A stretch of DNA of 64,000 nt from Bog-473 sp963755495 (GTDB taxonomy: Bacteria > Actinomycetota > Acidimicrobiia > Acidimicrobiales > RAAP-2), in assembly GCA_963755495.1 (NCBI GenBank), contig CAVWJS010000006.1:248001-312000 (forward strand), given 5' to 3'. Positions within the stretch are counted from its first letter, which is position 1. Every line of letters begins with the position of its first letter. The notes below the pieces were generated by a model, which saw only the letters and a program-made list of their open reading frames with translations, made no database searches and was not told the origin of the DNA. A program made the position numbers and the translations under genes. Below, piece by piece: positions 56,651-64,000 of this stretch.

Positions 56651-57155
56651 TGGTGGCTCCTTCAATTCTGGACTTTCAAACCCGACAGAGAGAAGTATAC
56701 CAGTCTTCATCTGAAATAACAATAAATAATAACGTTTCCATCTGTTAAAGAGATGACCTCAAATCTCAAATCCCGAAGGTCAGCAAGGGGGAATCTGTGT
56801 GAAGTATTCGGCGGAAGGGCATCATCAGCCCGTTCAACTGGACTTTTAGATCCCTCGCACGAACGGGTCGCTGAGTACCAGCTCGGCGTCACCCAACCGG
56901 CTTTTTGGCGGCAGAACCGGATCATGCCGTGGACACAATGCTGGCCGAGCTCCAATTGGGTCCGCTGGGCGCTGACCGAAGGCTTCACAGCCATCTGAAG
57001 CCTCGCCTCGCCTGGAGCACGCGGGGTGCCTTATGTACTACTTACTGGACAACCGGTAAGTAGTACATACTACATCCGGTAGGTCTGCCCATAGCGGTGA
57101 GCCGAATCTGTCACCCGCCCGAGTGGGTGAACCCTCGGGTCGCTGGGGGTGAGAC
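56651..57155. other. Gap without a supported gene
   Basis: About 500 bases between the cNMP-binding and DoxX genes. The part near the cNMP gene is AT-richer (AACAATAAATAATAACG near 56720) and probably holds its promoter. Two overlapping short frames on opposite strands (56707-56998) have no family pattern and are not called. A long inverted repeat is listed separately. Confidence 0.5.
57032..57069. repeat. Long inverted repeat
   Basis: Arms TATGTACTACTTAC (57032-57045) and GTAAGTAGTACATA (57056-57069) are perfect complements; adding a T-G pair and GG-CC inward gives 17-base arms and a 4-base loop. The right half (CCGGTAAGTAGTACATA) is followed by a similar CATCCGGTAGG. It is 86 bases beyond the DoxX stop and has no T-run. 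An operator of an unlinked regulator, an element end or a transcript terminator are all possible. Confidence 0.65.
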
Positions 57156-57722
57156 TCAGGAGACGGGGTCCTCCGTCTCGGAGTCTTCGCTTTTGCTGTC
57201 TGACGCCGCGGGCGCAGGTGGGTCCTGATCAGGCCGGTAGGTGGCGGCGAGGAGGCCTGCCGTCGAGGCCAGTCCCAAGGCCGCGGCCCCCAAGGCGAGG
57301 CCCACGCCGGAGCGCGACTTGCGGCGAAAGAGCCTGTCTAATGACCAACGACCATGTCCGATGCCGGCCAGAGCGGTGGCGGCGAGGGCCACGAACGCGG
57401 TGTACTCCCAACCGCCCTTGAAAACAAAAAAGCCCTTTCCCTTGTGGTCGGTGGCTGCGGCGGTGGCCATCAGACCGACGACGGCAGCGCTCGGGAGTGG
57501 GTTGGCTACCCCCAGCGTGATGAGCGTCCCTGCCCCGATCTCCGTGGCGGCGGCCATACGGGCATGCACGGCTGCGGGGCGGAGCCCGAGTGAATCGAAC
57601 CAACGCGTGGTGCCCTCGAGGCCGCCTTGGCCGAAGACTTTGTTGTATCCGTGGGCGATCAACATCGGCCCTATGGCCGCCCGTAGCGCGAGCGAGGCGA
57701 AGTCTCTTTCTCCAGCGCTCAT
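57156..57722 (-). CDS. DoxX-family membrane protein
   Basis: A 188-residue membrane protein with four helices. RAAIGPMLIAHGYNKVFGQG is the DoxX first helix with the conserved HG(Y)NK, followed by GLRPAAVHARMAAATEIGAG, TLITLGVANPLPSAAVVGLM and TAFVALAATALAGIGHGRWS. A fifth segment is near the C-terminus before an acidic tail. DoxX proteins link to quinones or thiol redox stress in actinobacteria; the exact reaction is unclear. ATG 57722 is the start. Confidence 0.85.
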   Translation of the reverse strand: MSAGERDFASLALRAAIGPMLIAHGYNKVFGQGGLEGTTRWFDSLGLRPAAVHARMAAATEIGAGTLITLGVANPLPSAAVVGLMATAAATDHKGKGFFVFKGGWEYTAFVALAATALAGIGHGRWSLDRLFRRKSRSGVGLALGAAALGLASTAGLLAATYRPDQDPPAPAASDSKSEDSETEDPVS

Positions 57723-58302
57723 GTGCGCCCCCTTTTCGTAATGGTCTGCATGAGACCGAAACGCTAGCGCCCAGGCCGACGAAGGAAATCAAGGCAGCGG
57801 GAGGGAGGGGTGCCCGGCGTGATCTCCCAGCACCCATGCCCGCGCTCGTACGCCCATCGGTGTGGAGGCGTTGCCGTTCAACCCTGCGGGGGTGATCGCG
57901 GCGGAAGTCAAGGTCGCCAGCTTGCCGGCCTCATGCGATGCCGCATGACCTGGGTCGAAGCACCGTCAATCGCACAGGATCCTGCGACCGAACAATGCCC
58001 TTCCCTGTGGCCACCGTGAAATCGAAGGCGACTTTCGGGGCACCCCCTGTCGCCCGTACCACGCCAGCTTGAGCCGGCGAGGATCGCCTGATCCTCGGGG
58101 GCCACGGCAGCCGGTAAGAAGAAATCTTCGCGGTCGTCGGCGGAGTCATCGACCGATTTCAATGAACGGGGAAGATACGGCCGCACGGCCTCGAACTGAT
58201 TCGCCGGCGTGTGTGTGGGGTCCACCTGTCACGATCTCCTGCGTTCTGGTGTCATATACATTGACCCACGAGCGTGGTGAAACGTGTGACGAGAGGATTC
58301 CC
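57723..58302. other. Gap between DoxX and VOC genes with a possible sigma-factor remnant
   Basis: About 580 bases without an intact gene. The minus strand has pieces that look like the C-terminus of an ECF sigma factor, listed separately. Nothing else is recognisable. The bases directly before the VOC gene carry a good ribosome site (GAGAGGAT). Confidence 0.4.
57908..58225 (-). pseudogene. Possible remnant of an ECF sigma factor (SigJ-type)
   Basis: The frame opens with NQFEAVRPYLPRSL, like the region 2 start of ECF sigma factors (FEAHRPYL), followed by an acidic stretch. In a second frame (57931-58149) GGAPKVAFDFTVATGKGIVR, like the SnoaL-type C-terminal domain of SigJ-like factors, is seen. 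The central sigma region 2 and 4 are missing, so it is a deleted remnant if real. Both matches are short. Confidence 0.3.
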
Positions 58303-58659
58303 ATGTCAGTTCAGCTCAACGTCGTGTTGTATCCCGTGAGGGACCTGGACAATGCGAAGGCAGTCTTTACGGCCCTGTTCGCGGTCGAGCCCCACGTCGA
58401 CTCGCCGTACTACGTCGGTTTCTCCGTGCACGGTACCGAAATCGGCCTCGTTCCCAACGGACATGACGACCAAGGCATGAAGGGACCGGTTCCATTTTTC
58501 GACGTCGAGGACATCGCGGCGACACTCGGTGCTCTTCAGGCCGCCGGGGCGAAGATCGTTCAAGAGCCGACCGACGTCAGTTCAGGACTGCTCGTGGCAA
58601 AGGTCAGAGACGCCGACGACAATGAGATTGGACTGCGTCAAGCGCCAGCCGGCGCATAG
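58303..58659 (+). CDS. VOC (glyoxalase/bleomycin-resistance-like) family protein
   Basis: A 118-residue single VOC unit. It reads LNVVLYPVRDLDNAKAVFTA, then YYVGFSVHGTEIGLVPNG, PVPFFDVEDIAATLGALQAA and KVRDADDNEIGLRQ. The usual metal ligands are partly kept (the terminal glutamate in DNEIGL). It is intact with ATG 58303. The activity is unknown; such proteins are dioxygenases, lyases or resistance proteins. Confidence 0.85.
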   Translation: MSVQLNVVLYPVRDLDNAKAVFTALFAVEPHVDSPYYVGFSVHGTEIGLVPNGHDDQGMKGPVPFFDVEDIAATLGALQAAGAKIVQEPTDVSSGLLVAKVRDADDNEIGLRQAPAGA

Positions 58660-58717
58660 GAAAAGAGGCCGGTCACGCAGGGCAAGCGACAGACAACACT
58701 CGGCGTAGCATTGGCCT

Positions 58718-59005
58718 GTGCAGTTCAGCCCGGAATTGCGGGAGGACGTCGTGTCTGGCGCCATCACCGTGTCCTTCCGGTTGTGGCGGCGTCCGAAAGT
58801 CAAGATCGGAGGTCGCTACGCAGTCGGACCTGCACGCATCGAAATCGATGTCATCGAGGTCGTGCCATTTTCCAGCGTCACCAGTGCCGACGTGGAGCGC
58901 GCGGGTGAACACGACCGGGAAGAGTTACGTCGGCGAGCGGCCCACGCTGGCCCCATTCGCGCCGACACTCTTCTCTACCGCGTTGAGTTCCACGTCGTTC
59001 GATAG
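58718..59005 (+). CDS. ASCH-domain (PUA-like) protein
   Basis: A 95-residue protein with the ASCH pattern: FSPELREDVVSGAITVSFRL, WRRPKVKIGGRYAVGPARIE, VIEVVPFSSVTSADVERAGE, and a C-terminal DTLLYRVEFHVVR. The fold is a PUA-like barrel that often binds RNA or modified nucleotides; some members are RNA hydrolases or transcription co-regulators. The start is GTG 58718. It is 58 bases downstream of the VOC gene. Confidence 0.75.
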   Translation: MQFSPELREDVVSGAITVSFRLWRRPKVKIGGRYAVGPARIEIDVIEVVPFSSVTSADVERAGEHDREELRRRAAHAGPIRADTLLYRVEFHVVR

Positions 59006-59171
59006 CTGGGTTTTGCCGTCTGGCCTTACCTCTTTGTCACGTTCATTGGCCATTCTGTGACGTCGAGTACGTATGGACCGGTCGACATGTGATCTGGAAT
59101 CCCGAGCGGACGAGCTTTCTCTACAGGGAAGGTCCCAACCAGGTGTCACGTACAGAGGGCTGGGGCCCCGG

Positions 59172-59633
59172 TCAACGAGCGCTTTTGCGTACCGCGCCGG
59201 CAGGATCGACGCGCAGGCGAGTCAGCCGTAGCTCGGCGATGCGCCACTTTCCGTCGCTGCCCTTTTCGTAGCGCTCGTGGTAGTGCCCGAAGCCTTGATT
59301 GTTCCACCCGCTCTCGCCGGGCGCGTCGACCCAGTCGTACATGGCCCAAATACCCGAGGCAGTGTGGTCGTCCGTGAATGCAATCTCCGGCATATGGCCT
59401 TGGTGGACCGTCACAGCGTGTTCGAGCATGCCCGATACCATCGTGATGAAGTTCTCGCGGCCCGCGGCCATCGGCTCGGTCGACGTGGGGAGAGCGACAT
59501 TGTCGTTGTAGAAGTTCAGGTCCTCAGTGAACAGTTCGCGCCACTTGTCCCACTGTTTGGTGTCGAGGTAGCGGAAGTAACTTGCCTTGAGTTCGGTCAG
59601 TGCCACCCAGTCCGCCATCCGTTCGGTATCCAT
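59172..59633 (-). CDS. SnoaL-like/NTF2-fold protein
   Basis: A 153-residue protein of the SnoaL-like type: DWVALTELKASYFRYLDTKQ, WDKWRELFTEDLNFYND, then HQGHMPEIAFTDDHTASGIW and GHYHERYEKGSDGKWRIAEL. Two ATGs are available; I chose 59633 because an AGGAGG site is 8 bases upstream of it and only 2 from the ATG at 59639. It is divergent from the first amidohydrolase, so it may belong to the same catabolic unit. Function unknown. Confidence 0.85.
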   Translation of the reverse strand: MDTERMADWVALTELKASYFRYLDTKQWDKWRELFTEDLNFYNDNVALPTSTEPMAAGRENFITMVSGMLEHAVTVHQGHMPEIAFTDDHTASGIWAMYDWVDAPGESGWNNQGFGHYHERYEKGSDGKWRIAELRLTRLRVDPAGAVRKSAR

Positions 59634-59952
59634 GTCCATTTCCTCCTGTGGCGTATTGAGAGGAAGCCCTGTCGTCGGCACCCCACCGGCTCGAATCGCA
59701 ATCGCTTCTGAGTCGACCTCGGCAACGCTAACGGCTCGGAGGTACTCGGTGACGGGCGATTTGCCGACTGCAGCATGCTCCTGTGGCCGGATGGTTCACC
59801 GTTGAGAGACAGGTCTGCCACCCTCCCTCGAACCTCCCTCGACGCGCTGGTCGGGTGGAAACCAGCACGCAGGTGACGAGATCCAGTCTCCGAGGCAAAT
59901 TCAGCGACGACTGTGTAGTATCCGAAACGTCTACACGAGCCGAGGGGGAATC
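59634..59952. other. Divergent promoter region
   Basis: About 320 bases between the SnoaL-like gene and the amidohydrolase. CTGTGTAGTATCCGAAACGTCTAC near 59910-59935 may hold the promoter of the amidohydrolase, and the ribosome site GAGGGGGAATC lies before its ATG. No operator palindrome is obvious. Confidence 0.45.
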
Positions 59953-61116
59953 ATGACCACGACGGAATCCGACCTGCGCTACATCGACTCCGATGGGCAC
60001 ATTCTCGAGCATCCGACCGCTATGCCCGACTATGCCCCCAAGGAGTTCCGCGACCGGATCTGGCACATCGAGACCGATTCGGACGGGACCGAGTACCTGC
60101 ATTACAACGGAGAGGTCCGGCCGGCCAACGGCATGGCGGCCGCCGGCACCGCGGGAATGTCCGACGAAGATCGGGCGCGTGCGTTCCGGGGGGAGATGCG
60201 TTACACCGAGGTGCGGCCGGCGGCGTACAACGCCAAAGCACGCCTCGGGGACATGGACGAGGACGGCATTGATCTGGCCGTCCTCTATCCGACGAGCATG
60301 TTGGGCCTGCAGGGAATTACGGACGTGCCGTTCACGGCGGCCCAGGCGCACGCCTACAACCTGTGGGCCTCCGACCACACCCAAGAGGGCGAGGGTCGGC
60401 TCTTCGCCGCCGGGGCGGTCCCGGCCATGCACACGCCCGAGCACGTACAGGGTGTGGCGGACGAGATCCGGGCCGTGGCCGAAATGCCGGGCATGGTGTC
60501 GGTCTTCATGCGTCCGAACCCCGCCGTCGAGTGGAAGCACTTCAACGACCCGGTCTATGACCCGATCTGGCAGGCCAGCGCGGACACCGGGCTCCCGATC
60601 GCGTTGCACCCGTTCCTCGTTCCCGACCTTCCCGGGGCTTGTCAGGGACTGCACCTCCCGAGCGGGGTGCTCTTCAGCCAGGCGCTCGCCAACCCGGTCG
60701 ACGTGATGGACTCGATCATGTGGATCACCGCGGGCGGCGTGTGCGAGCGCTTCCCCGACGCCAAGTTCATCTTCCTCGAGGCCAACGGCGGATGGATCGT
60801 CCCGTGGCTCGAGCGCCTCGACCACCACTGCCGCAAGTTCCAGTGGGAGGTACCGGACCTTGAATTGCTCCCGTCGGAATACTTCCGGCGCCAGTGCTGG
60901 ATCAGCTTCGACCCCGACGAGTCCATGCTCGGCTTCACGGCGCGCTCCCCGCTGGTGGGGGCCGATCGCATCATCTGGGCCTCTGACTATCCGCACCCCG
61001 ATGCCAAGTTCCCCGGGGTGACCCTCGAACTGGCCGAAGCAATGGAAGGCCTCACGGCGGCGCAGCAGCAGGCGATCACCTCCGAAAGCGCCATGGCCCT
61101 TTACGGCATTAGCTGA
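59953..61116 (+). CDS. Amidohydrolase 2 family (ACMSD-like) protein
   Basis: An intact 387-residue metal-dependent hydrolase of the amidohydrolase-2 group, which includes ACMSD decarboxylases and gamma-resorcylate decarboxylase. RYIDSDGHILEHPTAMPDYA holds the first metal histidine; MDEDGIDLAVLYPTSMLGLQ, LPIALHPFLVPDL with a second histidine, KFIFLEANGGWIVPWLERLD and the late metal or acid site WASDYPHPDAKFPGVTLEL follow in the family order. The reaction is probably decarboxylation or hydrolysis of an aromatic-ring product. A second protein of this family is at the right edge, with an aldehyde dehydrogenase between. Confidence 0.88.
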   Translation: MTTTESDLRYIDSDGHILEHPTAMPDYAPKEFRDRIWHIETDSDGTEYLHYNGEVRPANGMAAAGTAGMSDEDRARAFRGEMRYTEVRPAAYNAKARLGDMDEDGIDLAVLYPTSMLGLQGITDVPFTAAQAHAYNLWASDHTQEGEGRLFAAGAVPAMHTPEHVQGVADEIRAVAEMPGMVSVFMRPNPAVEWKHFNDPVYDPIWQASADTGLPIALHPFLVPDLPGACQGLHLPSGVLFSQALANPVDVMDSIMWITAGGVCERFPDAKFIFLEANGGWIVPWLERLDHHCRKFQWEVPDLELLPSEYFRRQCWISFDPDESMLGFTARSPLVGADRIIWASDYPHPDAKFPGVTLELAEAMEGLTAAQQQAITSESAMALYGIS

Positions 61117-61247
61117 GAGCAGTTCAGCTGAGAGCAGCATCGCCGCTCTGCCGCACCTCGGCGGTAGGGACTTACGAAGGGATCACGGTCATTTCGCGAC
61201 CGAGGGCCTTTCGTTTACATCTGTGCTCTTTCAGCGCCCAGGCTATG

Positions 61248-62780
61248 TCAGCTCCAGGAGAGGCTCTTGAGCTCCGTGAATGCCTCGAAGCCGTGGTGGC
61301 CCCACTCGCGGCCAACGCCGCTCTGCTTGAAACCGCCGAAGGCCCCGGCCTGCCCGATGCCGAACATGCTGTGACCCCCCCAGCCCGGGCCCTGGCCGTT
61401 GCCGGGGCCGAGGTCGGTGAGCGGAGTGCCACCGACGCCGGTGGCGTTCATGAACCCGGCTCGCACCTGGCGGGCGACGTTGAACGCCCGTGAGGTATTC
61501 GCCGCCACAACGCCGCCGCCGAGCCCGTAGATCGAGTCGTTGGCGATCCGGATGGCGTCGCGATCCTCGCCCGAGTAGGGGACCACGGTCATGACAGGCC
61601 CGAAGATCTCCTCCTGAGCGATGCGCATGTCATTGGTACCAATCAGGACGGTCGGCTCGTAGAAGTACCCCTTGTCGAGGCCGGGAGGACGCCTGGCGCC
61701 GCAGACCACCTCAGCCCCCTCGTCGATGCCTGATTGGACGAGTCCCTCCACCTTGTCACGCTGGGCCGCGCTGATGAGCGGTCCGAGAACTACGGTGGGG
61801 TCAGTCGCCGGCCCGATCTTGACTTCCTTATAGGCAGCGAGGACACCCTCCTTGTAGGCATCGAGGAATTTCTCGGGGAGCAGGAGGCGTGTCTGGATGA
61901 CGCAACCCTGACCGGCGTTCGAGAGCACCGCGCCGAAGCCGATTGAGCGGACGTATTCCTCGCTCACGTCGTCGAGGACGACCATGGCGGACTTGCCCCC
62001 GAGCTCGAGGTGGAGTCGCTTCATCGTCTCGGCACCGGCAGCCATGATCCGCTTGCCGGTGGCGGTCGACCCGGTCATGGTGATCATGTCGACGAGCGGG
62101 CTGGTAGTTAGTTGCTCGCCGACTTCCACGTGACCCGTCACGACATTGAACACTCCGTCGGGTAGGCCCGCCTCCTCGGCCGCCTGTGCGATGAGGAAAG
62201 CGTTGAGCGGCGTCCACGGGTGTGGCTTGAGCACGACGGTGCAGCCCGCGCCCAGCGCAGGAGCGCACTTCACGGCGTTGAGGAAGAAGGGCACGTTGAA
62301 CGGCGTGATCGCGCCGACGACGCCGACGGGCTCGCGGACGAGCGCGTGCCCACCCATGCCCCTCGGGCCACCGGTGGGCGGGTCGACCTCCGCCCATTGA
62401 TAGCCGCTCTCGGCGAGCGTTGCGTTCGTGTCGAACAGCGGAATCGAACCTGAGGCCTGTACGTAGTCGATCATGAACCCGGCGCATCCCACTTCTGCGA
62501 CGATGATCTCGCGGAGTTCAGCGGAGCGCGACCGGAGGATATCCGCCATCTTCCGGAGGTAACCACCTCGCTCGGCGGGCTTCATCGAAGGCCACGGTCC
62601 CTCATCGAAGGCGCGACGTGCGGCCTCGATCGCCCGGACTGCGTCCTTGGCCGACGCTTCGGGCACGATCCCGATGACCTCTTCGGTCGCAGGGTTGAGC
62701 ACCTCGATCTCTTTGCCGCCTGCCTCGCCCTTTTCCCACTTGCCATCAATGTAGAGGTCGAAGTTCCACTGCTTGCTCAT
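61248..62780 (-). CDS. Aldehyde dehydrogenase
   Basis: An NAD(P)-dependent aldehyde dehydrogenase of 510 residues. NFDLYIDGKWEKGEAGG starts the protein; FNVPFFLNAVKCAPALGAGC and VLKPHPWTPLNAF form the cofactor site, ITMTGSTATGKRIMAAGAE and LELGGKSAMVVLDD carry the catalytic glutamate, and SNAGQGCVIQTRLLLPE the catalytic cysteine. QEEIFGPVMTVVPYSGE is the usual late motif. A longer open frame begins at 63305, but ATG 62780 gives the family N-terminus and an out-of-frame gene occupies the upstream part. It is in a minus-strand pair with the following amidohydrolase. Confidence 0.92.
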   Translation of the reverse strand: MSKQWNFDLYIDGKWEKGEAGGKEIEVLNPATEEVIGIVPEASAKDAVRAIEAARRAFDEGPWPSMKPAERGGYLRKMADILRSRSAELREIIVAEVGCAGFMIDYVQASGSIPLFDTNATLAESGYQWAEVDPPTGGPRGMGGHALVREPVGVVGAITPFNVPFFLNAVKCAPALGAGCTVVLKPHPWTPLNAFLIAQAAEEAGLPDGVFNVVTGHVEVGEQLTTSPLVDMITMTGSTATGKRIMAAGAETMKRLHLELGGKSAMVVLDDVSEEYVRSIGFGAVLSNAGQGCVIQTRLLLPEKFLDAYKEGVLAAYKEVKIGPATDPTVVLGPLISAAQRDKVEGLVQSGIDEGAEVVCGARRPPGLDKGYFYEPTVLIGTNDMRIAQEEIFGPVMTVVPYSGEDRDAIRIANDSIYGLGGGVVAANTSRAFNVARQVRAGFMNATGVGGTPLTDLGPGNGQGPGWGGHSMFGIGQAGAFGGFKQSGVGREWGHHGFEAFTELKSLSWS

Positions 62781-62829
62781 CGCATGAATCCTTTCGTTAA
62801 GGGGAAGCTCGTTAAGGGGAAGCTCAGCC

Positions 62830-64000
62830 TTACGCGCTCGGCACGAGCCCGATTCCCGCTGCCTCGTTTTGCTTACGCCATTCGTCCTTCGACATCCGGG
62901 TGGTGTCGACGTTCGCCGCGAGCGCACGCAGGGCACCGACACTGCTCTGATCCTTGGGCATATGTGTGAACGGATCCCAGTCGAAGAACCGCAGGGCGTT
63001 CTTCCAGGTGATCTTTTCGATGTTCTCGTCGGTCGTCTCCGCTGCCTGCAGCTCGCGCCACAACAGCTCGGGCGATTCCGGCCAGGTGGTGTCGGTGTGC
63101 GGGTAGTCGCACTCCCACGCGAGGATATCGACGCCGATGCGGTGTTGCGCTTCGAGTCCGGACGGGTCGGTGATGAAGCAGGCCAAGAAATGGTCGCGGA
63201 ACACCTCGGATGGCAGCTTGCCCCCGAAGTCGTTGTGGATCCAGGTCTGGTTCTTGAAGTGACGGTCGGCCCGTTCGAGGTAGAACGGGATCCACCCGAT
63301 ACCACCCTCGGACAAGGCCACCCGAAGATTCGGGTACTTGCGCAAGGTCGGGCCGAAGAGCAGGTCTTGTGCCACGAGCATCGTGACCTGGGTCGGGATC
63401 ACGATCGTGTGATCAATAGGCGCTTCAGGCGCCAATTTGATCAGACCGGACGCGCCGCCGATGTGCAGGCAGAGGACCATGTTCTCGTCGATGATCGCCT
63501 CGAGCATCGGATCCCAGTGACCCGAGAGGAAGCTCGGGAACCCCTGGGAGTGTGGCGCCTCGAGGAAGCTGATGGCCCGGCACCCCTTTTTCGCCACGCG
63601 GTGCACTTCCTGCACGGCGAGGTCGATGTCCCACATCGGCACGATCCCAAGCGGGATGAACCGGCCCGGGTACGTGGCGCACCACTCGTCGATGTGCCAG
63701 TCGTTGTAGGCCTGGAGCATCACCAGGGAGAGGTTCTTATCGCCCCCCTCAGTGAAGGTTCGGGCGTTGAACCCCGCCATGGTCGGGAAGCACATGGAGG
63801 CCAGCACGCCGTTGACGTTCATGTCACGCACCCGCTCGTGGATGTCGAAGCATCCCGGCCGGAGCTCGGAGAAACTACCGGGGTTGAAACCCCACTCGTC
63901 GTGGGGCCATCCGACGGTGGCTGCCATGCCGAACGGCGTGGAGGTCGCCTGGCCCTGGAAAACCCACAGGTCGACCCCTTCGTCGTTTTTGACGATTTTC
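62830..64000 (-). CDS. Amidohydrolase 2 family protein, 5' end beyond the window
   Basis: A second ACMSD-like amidohydrolase, at least 390 residues, whose start lies outside the window; the frame is open to base 64000. Visible: VNGVLASMCFPTMAGFNART, LVMLQAYNDWHIDEWCATYP, FIPLGIVPMWDIDLAVQEVH, VLCLHIGGASGL with a metal histidine, EGGIGWIPFYLERADRHFKN and the late site ILAWECDYPHTDTTWPESPE. It lies 49 bases upstream of the aldehyde dehydrogenase start in the same direction. The pair suggests a pathway in which ring-cleavage or related products are decarboxylated and the aldehyde oxidised. Confidence 0.87.
   Translation of the reverse strand, partial: KIVKNDEGVDLWVFQGQATSTPFGMAATVGWPHDEWGFNPGSFSELRPGCFDIHERVRDMNVNGVLASMCFPTMAGFNARTFTEGGDKNLSLVMLQAYNDWHIDEWCATYPGRFIPLGIVPMWDIDLAVQEVHRVAKKGCRAISFLEAPHSQGFPSFLSGHWDPMLEAIIDENMVLCLHIGGASGLIKLAPEAPIDHTIVIPTQVTMLVAQDLLFGPTLRKYPNLRVALSEGGIGWIPFYLERADRHFKNQTWIHNDFGGKLPSEVFRDHFLACFITDPSGLEAQHRIGVDILAWECDYPHTDTTWPESPELLWRELQAAETTDENIEKITWKNALRFFDWDPFTHMPKDQSSVGALRALAANVDTTRMSKDEWRKQNEAAGIGLVPSA

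Noticed and set aside
56707..56998. Overlapping short frames on both strands between cNMP and DoxX genes
   Set aside because: Neither frame has a plausible ribosome site or motif.
59728..61140. Long minus-strand open frame (470 codons)
   Set aside because: It is the shadow of the intact amidohydrolase gene; its residues are histidine/arginine/glycine-rich without motifs.
62781..63305. Extension of the aldehyde dehydrogenase to a start at 63305
   Set aside because: The extra 175 residues lie in the shadow of the amidohydrolase gene, while ATG 62780 gives the family N-terminus.

Overview
The window looks like a chromosomal piece of a high-GC actinobacterium, most plausibly from the class Acidimicrobiia or a close relative. 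Pointers are frequent GTG starts, an F420-type luciferase-like oxidoreductase, Lsr2, a GlbO-type truncated haemoglobin, DinB-type hydrolases of the kind common in actinobacteria, and secreted proteins with a 42-residue 'ADGG.FTFGDA' repeat. This placement is an inference from gene content; there is no rRNA gene or phylogenetic marker to fix it.

The sequence has two textures. Between 1 and about 25.7 kb most genes are recognisable families interrupted by one to six single-base frameshifts, often in G/C runs; both strands and core genes such as purK are affected, so sequencing error is more likely than decay. From 25.9 kb on almost every gene is intact. Broken genes in the first part are therefore annotated as whole genes with frameshifts.

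Layout. 1-6.9 kb: purK-purE (minus), an F420-type oxidoreductase, a DsbA-like protein, a PAP2 phosphatase, a RecB/Cas4-like nuclease, an acetyltransferase and an acyl-CoA dehydrogenase. 6.9-13.2 kb: a tightly overlapping operon of enoyl-CoA hydratase, carboxyltransferase, biotin carboxylase and an AtuA-like protein, which resembles the acyclic-terpene/leucine (Atu/Liu) pathway, followed by an MFS carrier and a channel-like membrane protein. 16.5-26 kb: ClpS, a DHA2 drug exporter, an ABC-F ATPase, a solute-binding protein, a peroxiredoxin, CapA and an M48 protease. 27-31 kb: a padR-ABC transporter operon with a 15-bp-arm operator. 31-46.5 kb: a more accessory-looking region of small regulators, orphan proteins, gene remnants, tRNA-Gly, glbO, an ABC1 kinase and Lsr2. 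46.6-49 kb: an HtrA protease and a CoA-binding protein.

The most interesting part is 49.0-54.8 kb. A thioredoxin-like MauD homologue, an unknown protein, a MauE-like membrane protein, a Tat-exported protein with about 28 cysteines that resembles the methylamine dehydrogenase light chain, and a MauF/CcdA-like membrane protein form one plus-strand operon. The Cys-rich domain is fused to near-identical 126-bp repeats. The convergent neighbour is a secreted serine hydrolase carrying a related 42-residue repeat. I read this as a dedicated disulfide-maturation and export system for a Cys-rich, MauA-like secreted protein.

54.9-64 kb: two DinB genes, a cyclic-nucleotide-binding protein, DoxX, VOC and ASCH proteins, then a probable catabolic group of SnoaL-like protein, two ACMSD-type amidohydrolases and an aldehyde dehydrogenase, the last amidohydrolase running off the right edge.
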